Source: Leucobacter coleopterorum
GTDB taxonomy: Bacteria > Actinomycetota > Actinomycetes > Actinomycetales > Microbacteriaceae
Direction: 5' to 3'
Assembly: GCF_011382985.1 (NCBI RefSeq)
Contig: NZ_CP049933.1
Span: forward strand, 496,001 to 560,000
DNA: 64,000 nucleotides
Of the stretch, positions 49,939 through 59,462 are shown piece by piece. Every line of letters begins with the position of its first letter. Within the stretch, counting starts at the first letter, position 1. Both the position numbers and the translations under genes were made by a program. The notes beneath the pieces are model-generated. The model had not been told where the DNA came from and made no database searches. It was given only the letters and a program-made list of their open reading frames with translations.

Positions 49939-51513
49939 ATGAAGATTTCGACGAAACGCTTTTCTGCCTTCGCCGCTCTGGCCACGGCGTCCGTGCTTCT
50001 GCTTTCTGGCTGTTCAAACGCGCCTCAGAACGGTGGCGGGGGAGGCGCGGCATCCTCAATCGTCGTAGACGCATCCTTCGACCTGAAGACCGCCGACCCA
50101 AACCGCGAGTACGAGACGACGGGGTCGATCCTGGCCCACGCGCTCTACCAGACGCTCCTCACCTTTGACGGTAGCGATGTGACCAAGCCCGTTGACGGGC
50201 TGGCCAGCTACAAGATGAACGACGACAACACCGTTCTCACTCTCACGATGAAACCGGGTGCGAAGTTCTCCGATGGGTCCGACCTGACCGTTGACGACGC
50301 TGTCTTCTCGCTGAAGCGCGTGCAGGGCATCAAGGGCAACCCCTCGTTCTTGCTCGACGGAGTGACTATCGAGAAGACCGGTGACGACACCCTCACCTTG
50401 ACCTCGGTTGAAGCGAACCCTGCATTGCCCTTCATTCTGCCGAACCCAGCCTTGAGTGTCGTGAACCAAAAGGTTGTCGAAGCAAACGGCGGCTCGGCCG
50501 ACGACAAAGATGCTGCCGAATCTTTTCTCAACAAAACCTCGGCGGGATCCGGCCCCTACACGCTCGAGTCGTTTGACGCTGCGGCGCAGGTCGTGCTGAA
50601 GGCCAACCCTGAGTACACAGGCGAGAAGCCCGCGCACGACCGTATTGTGCTGCGCAACGTTGAGGGCCCCACCCAGAAGCTGAACGTTGAGAAGGGCGAG
50701 TCGCAGGTTGCGCTCGACCTGAACCCCGACCAAGTCGCAGAACTCGCAAACGCAGACGTCACGGTGACTAACAACCCCTCGCGCTACATGATCTTCCTGC
50801 TGCTGAACCAGAGCCCCGAAGTCAGTGAAATCACCAGCAACGCCGAATTCGACAAGGCCGTCAAGCTAGGGCTCGACTACGACAAGATCGTTGACCTGGC
50901 TGGCAAGGGATCCGTGCGCCCCGGTGGCCCGATCCCCTCGATCTTTGTTGGTGCGCTCGACGCAGCGCAGGGCAACCAGCGAGACGTCGCGGCAGCGAAG
51001 AAAGCGCTCTCAGCCTCAGGGTACTCCGGCGAGAAGGTCACGCTGAGCTACCCAAACGACATTACTGTGCAGGGGCTCTCGCTGCAGAACGTCGCTGAGG
51101 CTGTGCAGGCGCAGCTCAATGAGGTCGGGATCACCGTCACCCTCGCACCAGCGCCCGTTGCCACGGAGCTCGACTCGTACCGCAACGGCAAAGAAGAAAT
51201 GGGCCTGTGGTACTGGGGCCCCGATTTTCCGGACCCCTCCAACTACCTCGTGTTTACCCCGGGTGAGCTTGTGGGCCTTCGCGCTGGCTGGGCGGCCGGT
51301 GCCGACCCGAAGGTCACCGAGCTAGCTGGCGCGGCCAAGGCCGCAACCGGTGACGGACGCGCGGCAGCCTACGAGGCCCTGCAGAAGCAGCTCAACGCGA
51401 GTGGTCCGTTCGTACCGCTGCTGCAGCCTGCCCAGAACGTCGTGACGTCGCCGCAGATCAAGTCCGTGGTGACGAACCCCGTGTGGACAGTGGATCTTGC
51501 CCTCATCAAGTAG
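49939..51513 (+). CDS. Peptide/nickel ABC transporter substrate-binding lipoprotein (family 5)
   Basis: 524 aa. ATG 49939 is chosen for GAGGAG and the signal that follows (FAALATASVLLLSGC, lipobox LSGC). Family 5 fold: ALYQTLLTFDG, KPGAKFSDGSDLTVDDAVF, GSGPYTLESFD, and YWGPDFPDPSNYL near the C-terminus. It binds oligopeptides, dipeptides or a similar solute outside the cell. It heads a five-gene operon with two permeases and two ATPases. Confidence 0.92.
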   Translation: MKISTKRFSAFAALATASVLLLSGCSNAPQNGGGGGAASSIVVDASFDLKTADPNREYETTGSILAHALYQTLLTFDGSDVTKPVDGLASYKMNDDNTVLTLTMKPGAKFSDGSDLTVDDAVFSLKRVQGIKGNPSFLLDGVTIEKTGDDTLTLTSVEANPALPFILPNPALSVVNQKVVEANGGSADDKDAAESFLNKTSAGSGPYTLESFDAAAQVVLKANPEYTGEKPAHDRIVLRNVEGPTQKLNVEKGESQVALDLNPDQVAELANADVTVTNNPSRYMIFLLLNQSPEVSEITSNAEFDKAVKLGLDYDKIVDLAGKGSVRPGGPIPSIFVGALDAAQGNQRDVAAAKKALSASGYSGEKVTLSYPNDITVQGLSLQNVAEAVQAQLNEVGITVTLAPAPVATELDSYRNGKEEMGLWYWGPDFPDPSNYLVFTPGELVGLRAGWAAGADPKVTELAGAAKAATGDGRAAAYEALQKQLNASGPFVPLLQPAQNVVTSPQIKSVVTNPVWTVDLALIK

Positions 51514-52597
51514 CGGCACCGCAATAGATAGCACTGTCGCGGTTCGGACGGCTGAGCGCAGCGAACGGCGGGGGATCCCGCCGTTCGCTCGCTACGTCGG
51601 CATCCGGCTCGCGCTCACGGTGCTGCTGATGTTCGGGGTGACGCTCGTCACCTTCACGCTGACCAACCTCGTGCCGGCAGATCCCGTACAGGCCGCGCTT
51701 GGCGAGCAGGCGGCGGCGGATCCCGAAATCGTTGCGAAGTTCCGCGCCGAAAACGGCCTCGACCAGCCGCTCGTGGCGCAGTACTTCACCTATCTCGGCA
51801 ATGTGCTGCAGGGGGATCTTGGCGTCTCAACGCAGACCCGCGCTCCCGTTGCTGATGAACTCGCCGCTGCCTTCCCGGCAACGATCGAGTTGGCGCTCTC
51901 GGCGATCCTATTCTCTGCCCTGATCGGAATCGGGCTCGGGCTCTGGGCAGCCCTCAAACGCCGCACCCTGGTCGACCAGATCATTCGAGTTGTCAGCCTG
52001 ATCGGTCTGTCGTGGCCAACGTTCTGGCTGGCGCTCGTGGTGTACTACGTGTTTTTCTTTCAGCTCGGGATATTCCCCGGCTCCGGCAGGCTCTCGCCCA
52101 CTGCGGTGGCGCCGCCGCACGTGACGGGCCTCTACACGGTCGACTCGCTGCTCTCGGGGCAGTTCGCCACCTTCTGGGACGCGATCTATCACCTCGTGCT
52201 TCCCGCCTCGGTGCTCGCGCTGTTTACGATCGGCTTGCTGACACGCTTTGCGCGCTCGGCGGTGCTTGAGGTGCTCGACATGGACTATGTGAAGGCCGCG
52301 ACCGCGAAAGGGCTACCCCGACGCACCGTCGTGTTCGGCTACGTGCTACGCGCCGCGATGGTGCCCATCATCACTGTTCTCGGGCTTGCGTTTGGCTCGC
52401 TGTTGTCGGGGACTGTTTTGGTGGAAAAGGTGTACTCGTGGCACGGTCTTGGTGAGTACTCGTTTGCCGCCGCGACCAAACTCGACCTTCCCGCGATCAT
52501 GGGTGTTGGCCTGATTGTTGGCGTCGTCTACATCGGACTCAACTTTCTCGTTGACGTGCTGTACGGGGTTATCGACCCGAGAGTGAGGGCCGCGTGA
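51497..52597 (+). CDS. Peptide ABC transporter permease (DppB type)
   Basis: 366 aa with the TTG start that overlaps the preceding gene by 17 nt; a later start is possible because the first ~25 residues are non-conserved. Six helices, LVPADPVQAALG early, and the coupling loop YVKAATAKGLPRRTVVFGYVLR. Forms the pore with the next permease. Confidence 0.9.
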   Translation: MPSSSSGTAIDSTVAVRTAERSERRGIPPFARYVGIRLALTVLLMFGVTLVTFTLTNLVPADPVQAALGEQAAADPEIVAKFRAENGLDQPLVAQYFTYLGNVLQGDLGVSTQTRAPVADELAAAFPATIELALSAILFSALIGIGLGLWAALKRRTLVDQIIRVVSLIGLSWPTFWLALVVYYVFFFQLGIFPGSGRLSPTAVAPPHVTGLYTVDSLLSGQFATFWDAIYHLVLPASVLALFTIGLLTRFARSAVLEVLDMDYVKAATAKGLPRRTVVFGYVLRAAMVPIITVLGLAFGSLLSGTVLVEKVYSWHGLGEYSFAAATKLDLPAIMGVGLIVGVVYIGLNFLVDVLYGVIDPRVRAA

Positions 52598-53514
52598 GCA
52601 TGACAGCAAAACTTGAAACGCGCGCACCAGAGGGTGCCGACATCCTGCGCACCCAAGCGAAGAGGTGTCGCTGGTTGCGTGTCTCGCCAGCGTTCAAGAC
52701 CCCGCTCGCCATTACAGGGCTCGGGATCGCGCTTGTGTGGATGCTCATCGCGGTTTTTGCGGGTGTGATCGCTCCGTTTGACCCGCTTGAGCAGGCCTTC
52801 GACCGGCTGCAGCCGCCGAGTTCCGAGCACCTGTTTGGTACGGACCAGGTGGGTCGCGACGTGCTCTCCCGAGTGGTCTTTGGTGCGCAGATTTCCCTGC
52901 CTCTGGCGCTCGCGCTCGTGGTGGCCTCGATGATTGTGGGCGGCACGCTTGGCGCGATCGCTGGGTACTTTGGCAAGGCCGTTGATGAGGTCATCATGCG
53001 TGTCGCCGACCTCGTGTTCGCGTTTCCGACCATCATTCTCGCAATGGTCATTACCGCCGCGCTTGGCCCGAGCCTCACCAACGCCGTTATCGCGATGCTG
53101 ATCGTGTCGTGGCCAGCGTACGCCCGAGTGACCCGCTCGCTGGTGCTCTCCGCGCGCGGCCAGGAGTACGTGATCGCGGGTCGCCTGCTCGGCAACAGCC
53201 CGTTCACCTCACTGCGCAGAGACATTCTGCCGAACGTGCTCTCGCCGGTGTTTGTGCTCGCGATGCTCGATGTCGGCACCGCGATCCTGCTGCTCGCGGG
53301 CCTCAGCTTTCTCGGCCTGGGTGCGACGCCACCCACTCCCGACTGGGGCGCGATGGTGTCTGACGGTGTGCAGCAGTTCTCGGCGTGGTGGATCGCCGCG
53401 TTCCCAGGGCTCGCGATTTTCACCGTGGTGATGGCCTTCAACTTTATTGGTGATTCGCTGCGCGACTCCCTCGATCCGCGCGCTCAGGACGCCGTGCAGG
53501 GGAGGGCAATGTGA
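52594..53514 (+). CDS. Peptide ABC transporter permease (DppC type)
   Basis: 306 aa. GTG overlaps the DppB-like stop (GTGA); the ATG two codons later is also possible. N-terminal OppC-type region with LAITGLGIALVWMLIAVFAG, HLFGTDQVGRDVLSRVV, coupling loop EYVIAGRLLGNSPFTSLRRDILP, and LSFLGLGATPPTPDWGAMV. All are typical of DppC/OppC. Confidence 0.92.
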   Translation: MSMTAKLETRAPEGADILRTQAKRCRWLRVSPAFKTPLAITGLGIALVWMLIAVFAGVIAPFDPLEQAFDRLQPPSSEHLFGTDQVGRDVLSRVVFGAQISLPLALALVVASMIVGGTLGAIAGYFGKAVDEVIMRVADLVFAFPTIILAMVITAALGPSLTNAVIAMLIVSWPAYARVTRSLVLSARGQEYVIAGRLLGNSPFTSLRRDILPNVLSPVFVLAMLDVGTAILLLAGLSFLGLGATPPTPDWGAMVSDGVQQFSAWWIAAFPGLAIFTVVMAFNFIGDSLRDSLDPRAQDAVQGRAM

Positions 53515-54416
53515 CGCACTCGGAAACCACCCCGTTTGACGGTGCAAAGACGGTGTCAGCCGAAGAGGGTCTCGCGATCCGGAATCTCACCGTGCGCATT
53601 GGCGAGCGCAAGATTTTGCACGGTATCGACCTCGACCTCATTCCGGGGCAGATCGCCGGTCTCGCTGGTGAGTCGGGCTCGGGCAAGTCGATTACGGGTC
53701 TTGCAATGCTGGGGCTACTGCCCAAAAACGCCCGCACCGACGGTGAAATTCACTTTCGAGAGCGCAACTTGCTGACCCTCACCGAGGGCGAACTGGGCAA
53801 GATTCGCGGCCTGCAGGTTGGCATGGTCTTTCAGGATCCGACGGCGAGTCTGCACCCGATGCTGACCATTGAGCGGCAGCTGACCGACCACCTGCGTGCG
53901 CACACCGGCGTTTCCAAGAGGGTCGCTCGGGATCGCGCGCTCGAGGCTCTGCGTAAAGTGCAGGTGCCACAGCCCGAGACGGCACTGAAGAAGTACCCCC
54001 ATCAATTCTCGGGAGGGCAGCTGCAGCGCATCGCCATTGCGATCGCCATCATCTGCGAGCCGAGTATTCTGATCGCCGACGAGCCGACCACCGCGCTCGA
54101 CGTGACGGTGCAGGCCGGGGTGCTGCGGCTGCTGCGGCAGCTCTGTGACGAACTCGGGCTTGCCGTGCTGCTGATTACCCACGACCTCGGGGTTATGTCG
54201 AGTCTCGCCGACCGCATTTCGGTGCTGCGTCAGGGAGAGATTGTGGAAGAGGGCACGCGTTATGACGTGCTGCGCGATCCTCAGCACGAATACACGCGTG
54301 CACTGATCGACGCGCTGCCCAGTCATGAGGGTGCCTGGCACGGGCCGGAATCGCACGGGCTCAATTCGCACGGCCCCGATGCGCAAACTGGCGAGAAGGA
54401 GGCCAGCGATGACTGA
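53511..54416 (+). CDS. Peptide ABC transporter ATP-binding protein (DppD type)
   Basis: 301 aa. GTG overlaps the permease stop. Walker A GESGSGKSI, Q-loop MVFQDPTASLHP, signature FSGGQLQR, Walker B ILIADEPTTALD. The C-terminal tail (GPESHGLNSHGPDAQTG) is repetitive and lacks the usual oligopeptide-type Fe-S Cys cluster. Confidence 0.92.
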   Translation: MTHSETTPFDGAKTVSAEEGLAIRNLTVRIGERKILHGIDLDLIPGQIAGLAGESGSGKSITGLAMLGLLPKNARTDGEIHFRERNLLTLTEGELGKIRGLQVGMVFQDPTASLHPMLTIERQLTDHLRAHTGVSKRVARDRALEALRKVQVPQPETALKKYPHQFSGGQLQRIAIAIAIICEPSILIADEPTTALDVTVQAGVLRLLRQLCDELGLAVLLITHDLGVMSSLADRISVLRQGEIVEEGTRYDVLRDPQHEYTRALIDALPSHEGAWHGPESHGLNSHGPDAQTGEKEASDD

Positions 54417-55203
54417 GACGCTGCTGCAACTTAAAGACTTGACCGTCAAGTACCGGCTGCCGGGCAAGGGCACCCTGACCGCGGTGAACGAGGTGAGTCT
54501 CAACCTGGAATCGAGCCAGGTGCTGGGCCTCGTGGGGGAGTCAGGCTGCGGAAAGTCGACGCTCGCCCGGGCCATCTGCGGTCTGGAAGCGATTCACTCG
54601 GGCTCGATCCTGTTTGAGGGTGCCCCTGTGCGTCGGCTTGGGATGCGCACCCGCCCGCGCGACCTGCTGCGCATTCAGATGGTGTTTCAGAACCCGTATG
54701 CTTCGCTGAACCCGCGGCGCACGGTGGGCGCCCAGATTGCTGACGGGCTGCGAATCAACCCGCAGTCCACAAGCTGGTCGGTGGCCGGGCTGCTCGAAGA
54801 GGTTGAGCTGTCCTCCGACGTCGCGAATCGTTTTCCGCACCAGTTTTCTGGTGGGCAGCGGCAGCGGATCGCGATCGCTCGGGCGATCGCCACGGGACCG
54901 TCACTGCTGATCGGCGACGAGCCGATCGCTTCGCTCGATGCGAGCCTGCAAGCGAAGGTGGCGGGGCTCATGCGGCGTCTCGCGCTCGAGTCGGGTGCGT
55001 CGATGCTTTTCATTACGCACGACCTCGCGGTTGTGCGCACGATCGCCGATGAGGTCGCGGTGATGAACCGTGGTGAGATCGTTGAGCGCGGCCCGGTCGA
55101 GCGGGTCTGGGGTCAGCCCGAGAATCCCTATACCCAGCGTTTGCTGGCCGCGATCCCCGCGGTTGATGGACTGGGGAAGCTGCCGGGGCTGGTTGACGCG
55201 TAG
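54409..55203 (+). CDS. Peptide ABC transporter ATP-binding protein (DppF type)
   Basis: 264 aa. ATG 54409 has AAGGAGG upstream and overlaps the previous gene by 8 nt. Walker A GESGCGKST, Q-loop MVFQNPYASLNP, signature FSGGQRQR, Walker B LLIGDEPIASLD (Ile-Ala in place of the usual Thr-Ser/Ala), H-loop ITHDL. Last gene of the operon. Confidence 0.92.
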   Translation: MTETLLQLKDLTVKYRLPGKGTLTAVNEVSLNLESSQVLGLVGESGCGKSTLARAICGLEAIHSGSILFEGAPVRRLGMRTRPRDLLRIQMVFQNPYASLNPRRTVGAQIADGLRINPQSTSWSVAGLLEEVELSSDVANRFPHQFSGGQRQRIAIARAIATGPSLLIGDEPIASLDASLQAKVAGLMRRLALESGASMLFITHDLAVVRTIADEVAVMNRGEIVERGPVERVWGQPENPYTQRLLAAIPAVDGLGKLPGLVDA

Positions 55204-55244
55204 ATAAGGTTCACAAACCAACATTTTCGTATTGCGATAGTTTC

Positions 55245-55508
55245 ATGAGCCGTAAAATGCAGGGTCGTGAGATATCTGAGGCCGAGGTGGGTGCGTGGGT
55301 AGCAGAAGCCGAGGCTGGCTATGACGTTGAAGAACTGCGAAAGCGAACCATTGGGCGTCCCGCAAGAGGTGCCGAGGCGTCACAGGTAGTGCTAGTGCGG
55401 CTGACAGCTGATGAGCTGAATGCTCTGATGGAGCGTGCAGTGCGTGAGCACCTCAATCGATCTGAGGCGATACGTGCTGCGCTTGCTGAGTGGTCAAAAG
55501 CTGCATGA
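55245..55508 (+). CDS. Antitoxin-like ribbon-helix-helix protein
   Basis: 87 aa. C-terminal RHH-type segment VVLVRLTADELNALMERAV followed by HLNRSEAIRAALAEW, preceded by an acidic N-terminal part. It overlaps a broken toxin-like gene (ATGA), the usual type II toxin-antitoxin order. It would bind its own promoter and, where present, the toxin. Confidence 0.78.
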   Translation: MSRKMQGREISEAEVGAWVAEAEAGYDVEELRKRTIGRPARGAEASQVVLVRLTADELNALMERAVREHLNRSEAIRAALAEWSKAA

Positions 55509-55744
55509 GGGTACGCGCGTCGGCGCTGAAACGCGGTATCTCTGAACGGGACAGTATCGAAGCTGCCACTCGGCCCGTGCTTGCATTTGGTCTCCATGAC
55601 GAGAACCCTCAGCGCGTCATGTGACTTGGCTTTGACTCGCACGGCCGTTTGCTCGAGGTGGTCGTGTTGCTTTGGGACGATGGCGCAGAGGAGCTCATTC
55701 ATTCGATGAAGGCCCGGCCGCAGTATGTCGAGCTTTTGCCTTGA
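55505..55744 (+). pseudogene. Toxin gene of a type II pair, disrupted by an internal stop
   Basis: The frame from ATG 55505 reads RASALKRGISERDSIEAA, reaches an in-frame TGA at 55622-55624, and continues in the same frame with LGFDSHGRLLEVVVLLWDD, then ELIHSMKARPQYVELLP and TGA. It matches the layout of small toxins found beside RHH antitoxins (R-A-S-A-x-K-H/R-G-I-S at the start, M-x-x-R-x-x-Y at the end). The lesion is a nonsense codon, unlike the one-base losses elsewhere, so it may be a true mutation. It would leave the antitoxin alone. Confidence 0.72.
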
Positions 55745-55774
55745 ATGTGAGTGACGAGCGTGGGGTGTCTGGCA

Positions 55775-56520
55775 CTAGCGCGGCAGCGCCATAAACATGT
55801 CGCGGCGCAGGGAGCCGACGTGGTTGCGGCTAATGGCGGCGGCTCGGGATCCGTCAGCCGCTCGGAGCGCGTCAACTATTGCGCGATGCTCTTGGTGTGA
55901 ACCGCCCAGGCGGTCGAGCGGGTATGGCAAGAAGTAGCGCGCCAGCATCTCGTAGGTGGTCTGGTAACTCGTCGCCTCCACGAGACCGCTGAGCTCCGCG
56001 CAGCGGCGGTGAAAGTGGCGATCTGCGCTGTGAAACTCGGCCCAGGTGGTGGCCCGCTCAGCAGCGTCGACAATCCGCTCAAGCTCGTCGCACTCCGATG
56101 CGCTCACCCGCAATGCGGCCGCCGCCACAAGCGCACTCTCCATGAGGCACCTCTGGTCAATGAGCAGCCGGATTGCCGCCTCGTCTGCACGAAACACGTT
56201 GACGGCAGAGTCCTGAATCTGCGGAGGAACCTCGGCGACGAAGGTGCCACCCCGCGCCCACGGCGACGAATGAGCACACCGTCTTCGACGAGCGTCTCAA
56301 GCGCCCGGCGGGCCGTGATTGGCGCAACGTCGAGTCCCTCAGCGAGAGCCTCAAGCGGTGGCAACTGCTCTCCCGGCGCATACAGCCTGTGCTCGATCGC
56401 AAGCAAAATACGCGCCCGAACAGCGTCGATGGCCGAGAGGCGTGTGATCGTTTCGGCCCCGGGGGCAGCGTGCAACGCCTCAGCAATCTCCTCAAGCGCG
56501 GGATCACGAAGCGGGCTCAT
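55775..56520 (-). CDS. GntR-family regulator, FCD subgroup (one frameshift)
   Basis: Frame-corrected 248 aa. N-terminal winged helix (AIEHRLYAPGEQLPPLEALAE, PITARRALETLVEDGVLIRR), then an all-helical FCD effector domain (LIDQRCLMESALVAAAALRV, HSADRHFHRRCAELSG). The frame is lost in the CCCC at 56250-56253; one added base gives RRRGRGGGTFVAEVP. Divergent from the nitrilase/permease genes and the likely regulator of them. Confidence 0.9.
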
Positions 56521-56521
56521 G

Positions 56522-56570
56522 TTGCGATTCTAGCCCGATATGTTTTATATTGATCAAAATGATCTCTTTA
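56522..56570 (+). promoter_or_regulatory. Promoter and likely operator of the nitrilase/permease genes
   Basis: TTGCGA (56522-56527), 18 nt, TATATT (56546-56551). The palindrome TTGATCAA (56550-56557) overlaps the end of the -10 box and is followed by a second TGATC at 56559-56563. A site here would let the divergent GntR protein block transcription. The factor assignment is inference. Confidence 0.55.
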
Positions 56571-56593
56571 ATGCCGAGGAGTTGGCTACGCTC

Positions 56594-57517
56594 ATGAGCG
56601 ACCTGCGGATTGGTGTGGCCCAGCGGTCACCACTGCCCTGTGATGACCCGGCGGGCGCGCTGCGCGCGTTCCGCGAAGATGTGGCAGCGACCCTGCGCAA
56701 GCACCCAGATATTCAAATGCTTGTCTTCCCCGAGATGCACCTCAACGGCACCGAGCACCTGCCCGAGGCGGATCGCCCCGCTACCCTCAAGAGTGCCGCG
56801 GTCACCCTCAACTCGGCGTTTGTCAACGCTCTCGGCAGTATCGCGTCCGAGCACGGTATCTGGCTCTGCCCTGGCAGCCTCGGCGAACTCGCCGAGGCAA
56901 GTGAGAAACACCCCCAGGGCGATTTCTTCAACACACAGTTGCTGTTTGATCCCGCCGGCACACTGAGGGCGAGCTACCGCAAGATGTTCCCGTGGCGGCC
57001 GTTTGAACCGCACACCCCCGGCACCGAGTTTGTGGTCGCCGAGCTCGACGGCACTGGTGTTGCCGGAATGTCGATCTGCTACGACGCTTGGTTCCCTGAG
57101 CACAGCCGCCAAACCGCGTGGCTCGGCGCCGACGTGATTCTCAACATCGTCAAGACCACGAGCCCCGACCGCGAGCAAGAACTTGTGCTCGCGCGCGCCA
57201 ACGCGATCGTCAACCAAGTCACCGTCGTCAGCGTGAACTGCGCGGGTCCGGTCGGTCGAGGCCGCAGCATCGTCGTGGACGCCGAGGGCTTCGTGATGGC
57301 GGAGGCTGGTATCGGCGAGGAGACCCTGGTGGTGACCATCGATCCTGACCACACTGCCGAGGTGCGCGGGCGCGGCACCATGTTCACAAACCGCATGTGG
57401 AATCAGCTGCAGCCCGGCGACGCCGAAATTCCACTACCCATGTACAACGGCACAATTTCACCGGCCCGCTGGGCCCCAAGACGGACGCAGGCGTCCGACA
57501 TAACCGAGACGGAGTAA
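56594..57517 (+). CDS. Carbon-nitrogen hydrolase (nitrilase superfamily)
   Basis: 307 aa from ATG 56594, preferred because the conserved domain begins at once (RIGVAQRSP). The catalytic triad is complete: Glu47 (LVFPEMH), Lys130 (YRKMFPW), Cys162 (SICYDAWFPE). It hydrolyses an amide or nitrile bond in a small molecule. It lies just before an amino-acid permease (7 nt gap), so the pair may import and break down an amide or acylated amino acid. Confidence 0.9.
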   Translation: MSDLRIGVAQRSPLPCDDPAGALRAFREDVAATLRKHPDIQMLVFPEMHLNGTEHLPEADRPATLKSAAVTLNSAFVNALGSIASEHGIWLCPGSLGELAEASEKHPQGDFFNTQLLFDPAGTLRASYRKMFPWRPFEPHTPGTEFVVAELDGTGVAGMSICYDAWFPEHSRQTAWLGADVILNIVKTTSPDREQELVLARANAIVNQVTVVSVNCAGPVGRGRSIVVDAEGFVMAEAGIGEETLVVTIDPDHTAEVRGRGTMFTNRMWNQLQPGDAEIPLPMYNGTISPARWAPRRTQASDITETE

Positions 57518-57524
57518 CTACCCC

Positions 57525-58877
57525 ATGACCGAAATCACGTTGAAGCGAACCCTGCGACTGCCGTCGCTGGTTATATTTGGGCTCGCCTACCTCACCCCGC
57601 TGATTGTGCTGGGCATCTTTGGTGTGATCGCCTCAGAAACCGGCGGTGCTAGCGCGAGCGCCTACCTGATCGCTCTCGTTGCGATGCTGTTCACGGCCAA
57701 CAGTTACGGTCGCATGGCGCGGGCTTATCCCGTTGCAGGATCGGCCTACACCTACGTTCGCCGCACGATTGACGGCCGCATCGGCTTTCTCGTCGGTTGG
57801 GCCACCATGCTCGACTATCTGTTTTTGCCAATGGTGATCTGGTTGATCGGGGGATCCTACTTGCAGGCGCAGTTCCCGGGTGTGCCGATGCCTGTCTGGA
57901 TCCTCGGCTTCATTCTCATTACGACCACGCTCAATGTGATCGGGATCAAGGTCGCCGACCGCACAAACCTTGTACTTATGAGCTTTCAGATTCTCGTGAT
58001 TGTCTTCTTTGTGGTGCTGGCTCTGGCGAACGTCGCGAGCACCGACGGTGCCGGTGGGCTCTTTAGCTCAGCTCCGTTTGTGGGCACCGATGCGGGGCTC
58101 GCTGGGATCGCGGGTGGCGCGGCCATTGCGGCCTATTCCTTTCTCGGTTTCGACGCGGTGACAACGCTGACCGAAGAAACCATCGAACCGAAGCGCACTG
58201 TGCCGAAGGCGATCATGCTCGTCGCGCTCATCGGCGGCGGTATCTTTGTGGTCGTCGCATACGCGGGCCAGTTGGTGCACCCCGGTGGGGTGTTCGACAA
58301 TGCCGACACTGCCGCGTTTGAGATCGCACACCGCATTGGCGGTGCCTTCTTCGGTGCCGTGTTCCTTGCCGCGCTGGTGATCGCGCAGTTCACTTCGGGC
58401 ATCGCGGCGCAGGCCGCCGGTAGTCGACTGCTCTACGCGATGGGGCGCGACGGTGTGCTGCCGAAGCGGATCTTCGGGGCGCTCAACGCCCGGTTCCAGA
58501 CTCCCGTGTTCAGCCTGGTCGCGATCGCGCTTGTTGGCCTGATTGCAATGGTGATGGACGTCGCGACTTCAACCTCGTTCATCAACTTTGGCGCGTTCAT
58601 CGCCTTCATCATGGTGAACGTCTCGGTGATTGTGTACTGGGCTCGCCAGCGTCGTCTGGGCAACCGCCTGAATGCTCTGCTCTACGTGGTTGCACCGACC
58701 ATCGGCGTGATCGTCATCGCGATCCTGCTGACCCAGCTCGATGTTCACGCCATCACACTCGGACTGATCTGGCTCGGTGTTGGTGCCGTTATTCTCGGGG
58801 TAACGACGCGCGGCTTCCGCCGCCAGCCCCCGGAGCTCGCGGTAGACGAGGTGGAGACAGTCGAGGTGGAGGCTTAA
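57525..58877 (+). CDS. APC-family amino-acid permease
   Basis: 450 aa, about twelve membrane helices. Early LVIFGLAYLTPLIVLGIFG with the unwound helix-1 motif, AYPVAGSAYTYVRRTI, and YSFLGFDAVTTLTEETIEPK. Secondary amino-acid/amine transporter. Likely co-transcribed with the hydrolase upstream and supplying its substrate. Confidence 0.92.
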   Translation: MTEITLKRTLRLPSLVIFGLAYLTPLIVLGIFGVIASETGGASASAYLIALVAMLFTANSYGRMARAYPVAGSAYTYVRRTIDGRIGFLVGWATMLDYLFLPMVIWLIGGSYLQAQFPGVPMPVWILGFILITTTLNVIGIKVADRTNLVLMSFQILVIVFFVVLALANVASTDGAGGLFSSAPFVGTDAGLAGIAGGAAIAAYSFLGFDAVTTLTEETIEPKRTVPKAIMLVALIGGGIFVVVAYAGQLVHPGGVFDNADTAAFEIAHRIGGAFFGAVFLAALVIAQFTSGIAAQAAGSRLLYAMGRDGVLPKRIFGALNARFQTPVFSLVAIALVGLIAMVMDVATSTSFINFGAFIAFIMVNVSVIVYWARQRRLGNRLNALLYVVAPTIGVIVIAILLTQLDVHAITLGLIWLGVGAVILGVTTRGFRRQPPELAVDEVETVEVEA

Positions 58878-58885
58878 CGAGCCAG

Positions 58886-58891
58886 TAAGAT
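58886..58891 (+). promoter_or_regulatory. -10 box of the probably leaderless pyrE
   Basis: TAAGAT ends 7 nt before ATG 58899 with no ribosome-binding site, which fits a leaderless transcript starting near the A of ATG. Confidence 0.5.
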
Positions 58892-58898
58892 CGAAGCC

Positions 58899-59452
58899 AT
58901 GACCAGCGCGCGCGAACAGCTCATCGAACTCATCAAGTCAGACGCCGTGTTTCACGGTGACTTCACTCTCACGAGCGGCAAGAAGGCGAGTTACTACGTC
59001 GACATGCGCAAGCTCAGCCTCGACCACCGCGCAGCCCCGCTGATCGGCCAGGTGATGCTTGACCTGATTGACGATATTGACGGCGTTGTTGCGGTTGGCG
59101 GGCTGACGATGGGTGCGGACCCGATTGCGTCCGCGATCCTGCACCAGGGTGTTGCACGCGGCAAAACCTACGACGCGTTTGTTGTGCGCAAGGAACCGAA
59201 GGATCACGGCCGCGGCCGCCAGGTCGAGGGTCCCGATCTGAACGGCAAGCGCGTGATCGTCGTGGAGGACACCTCGACGACGGGTGGCTCGCCGCTGCAG
59301 GCAATCGAGGCACTCAAGAAGGTCGGTGCGATTATCGCGGGCGTTGCCGTGGTTGTGGATCGCCAGGCCCCGCCAAGGCCCGTATCGAGGGCGAGGGCTA
59401 CGAGTACCGCTACGCGATCGGCCTCGATGATCTCGGGCTCGAGGCGCAGTAA
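58899..59452 (+). CDS. pyrE: Orotate phosphoribosyltransferase (one frameshift)
   Basis: Frame-corrected 184 aa. FTLTSGKKASYYVDMRKLSL at the N-terminus, GGLTMGADPIASAIL, VRKEPKDHGRG loop and the PRPP-binding motif VIVVEDTSTTGGSPLQAIE. It joins orotate and PRPP to OMP in pyrimidine synthesis. The frame is lost in the CCCC at 59368-59371; one added C gives APAKARIEGEGYEYRYAIG and ends LGLEAQ. The gene is essential in minimal conditions and its neighbours are intact, which argues for a sequence error. Confidence 0.95.
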
Positions 59453-59462
59453 CCCCCTTGCG

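Noticed and set aside
55622-55624. Selenocysteine at the internal TGA of the toxin gene
   Set aside because: No downstream SECIS-like hairpin is apparent, and toxins of this type are not selenoproteins. A nonsense mutation or miscall is simpler.
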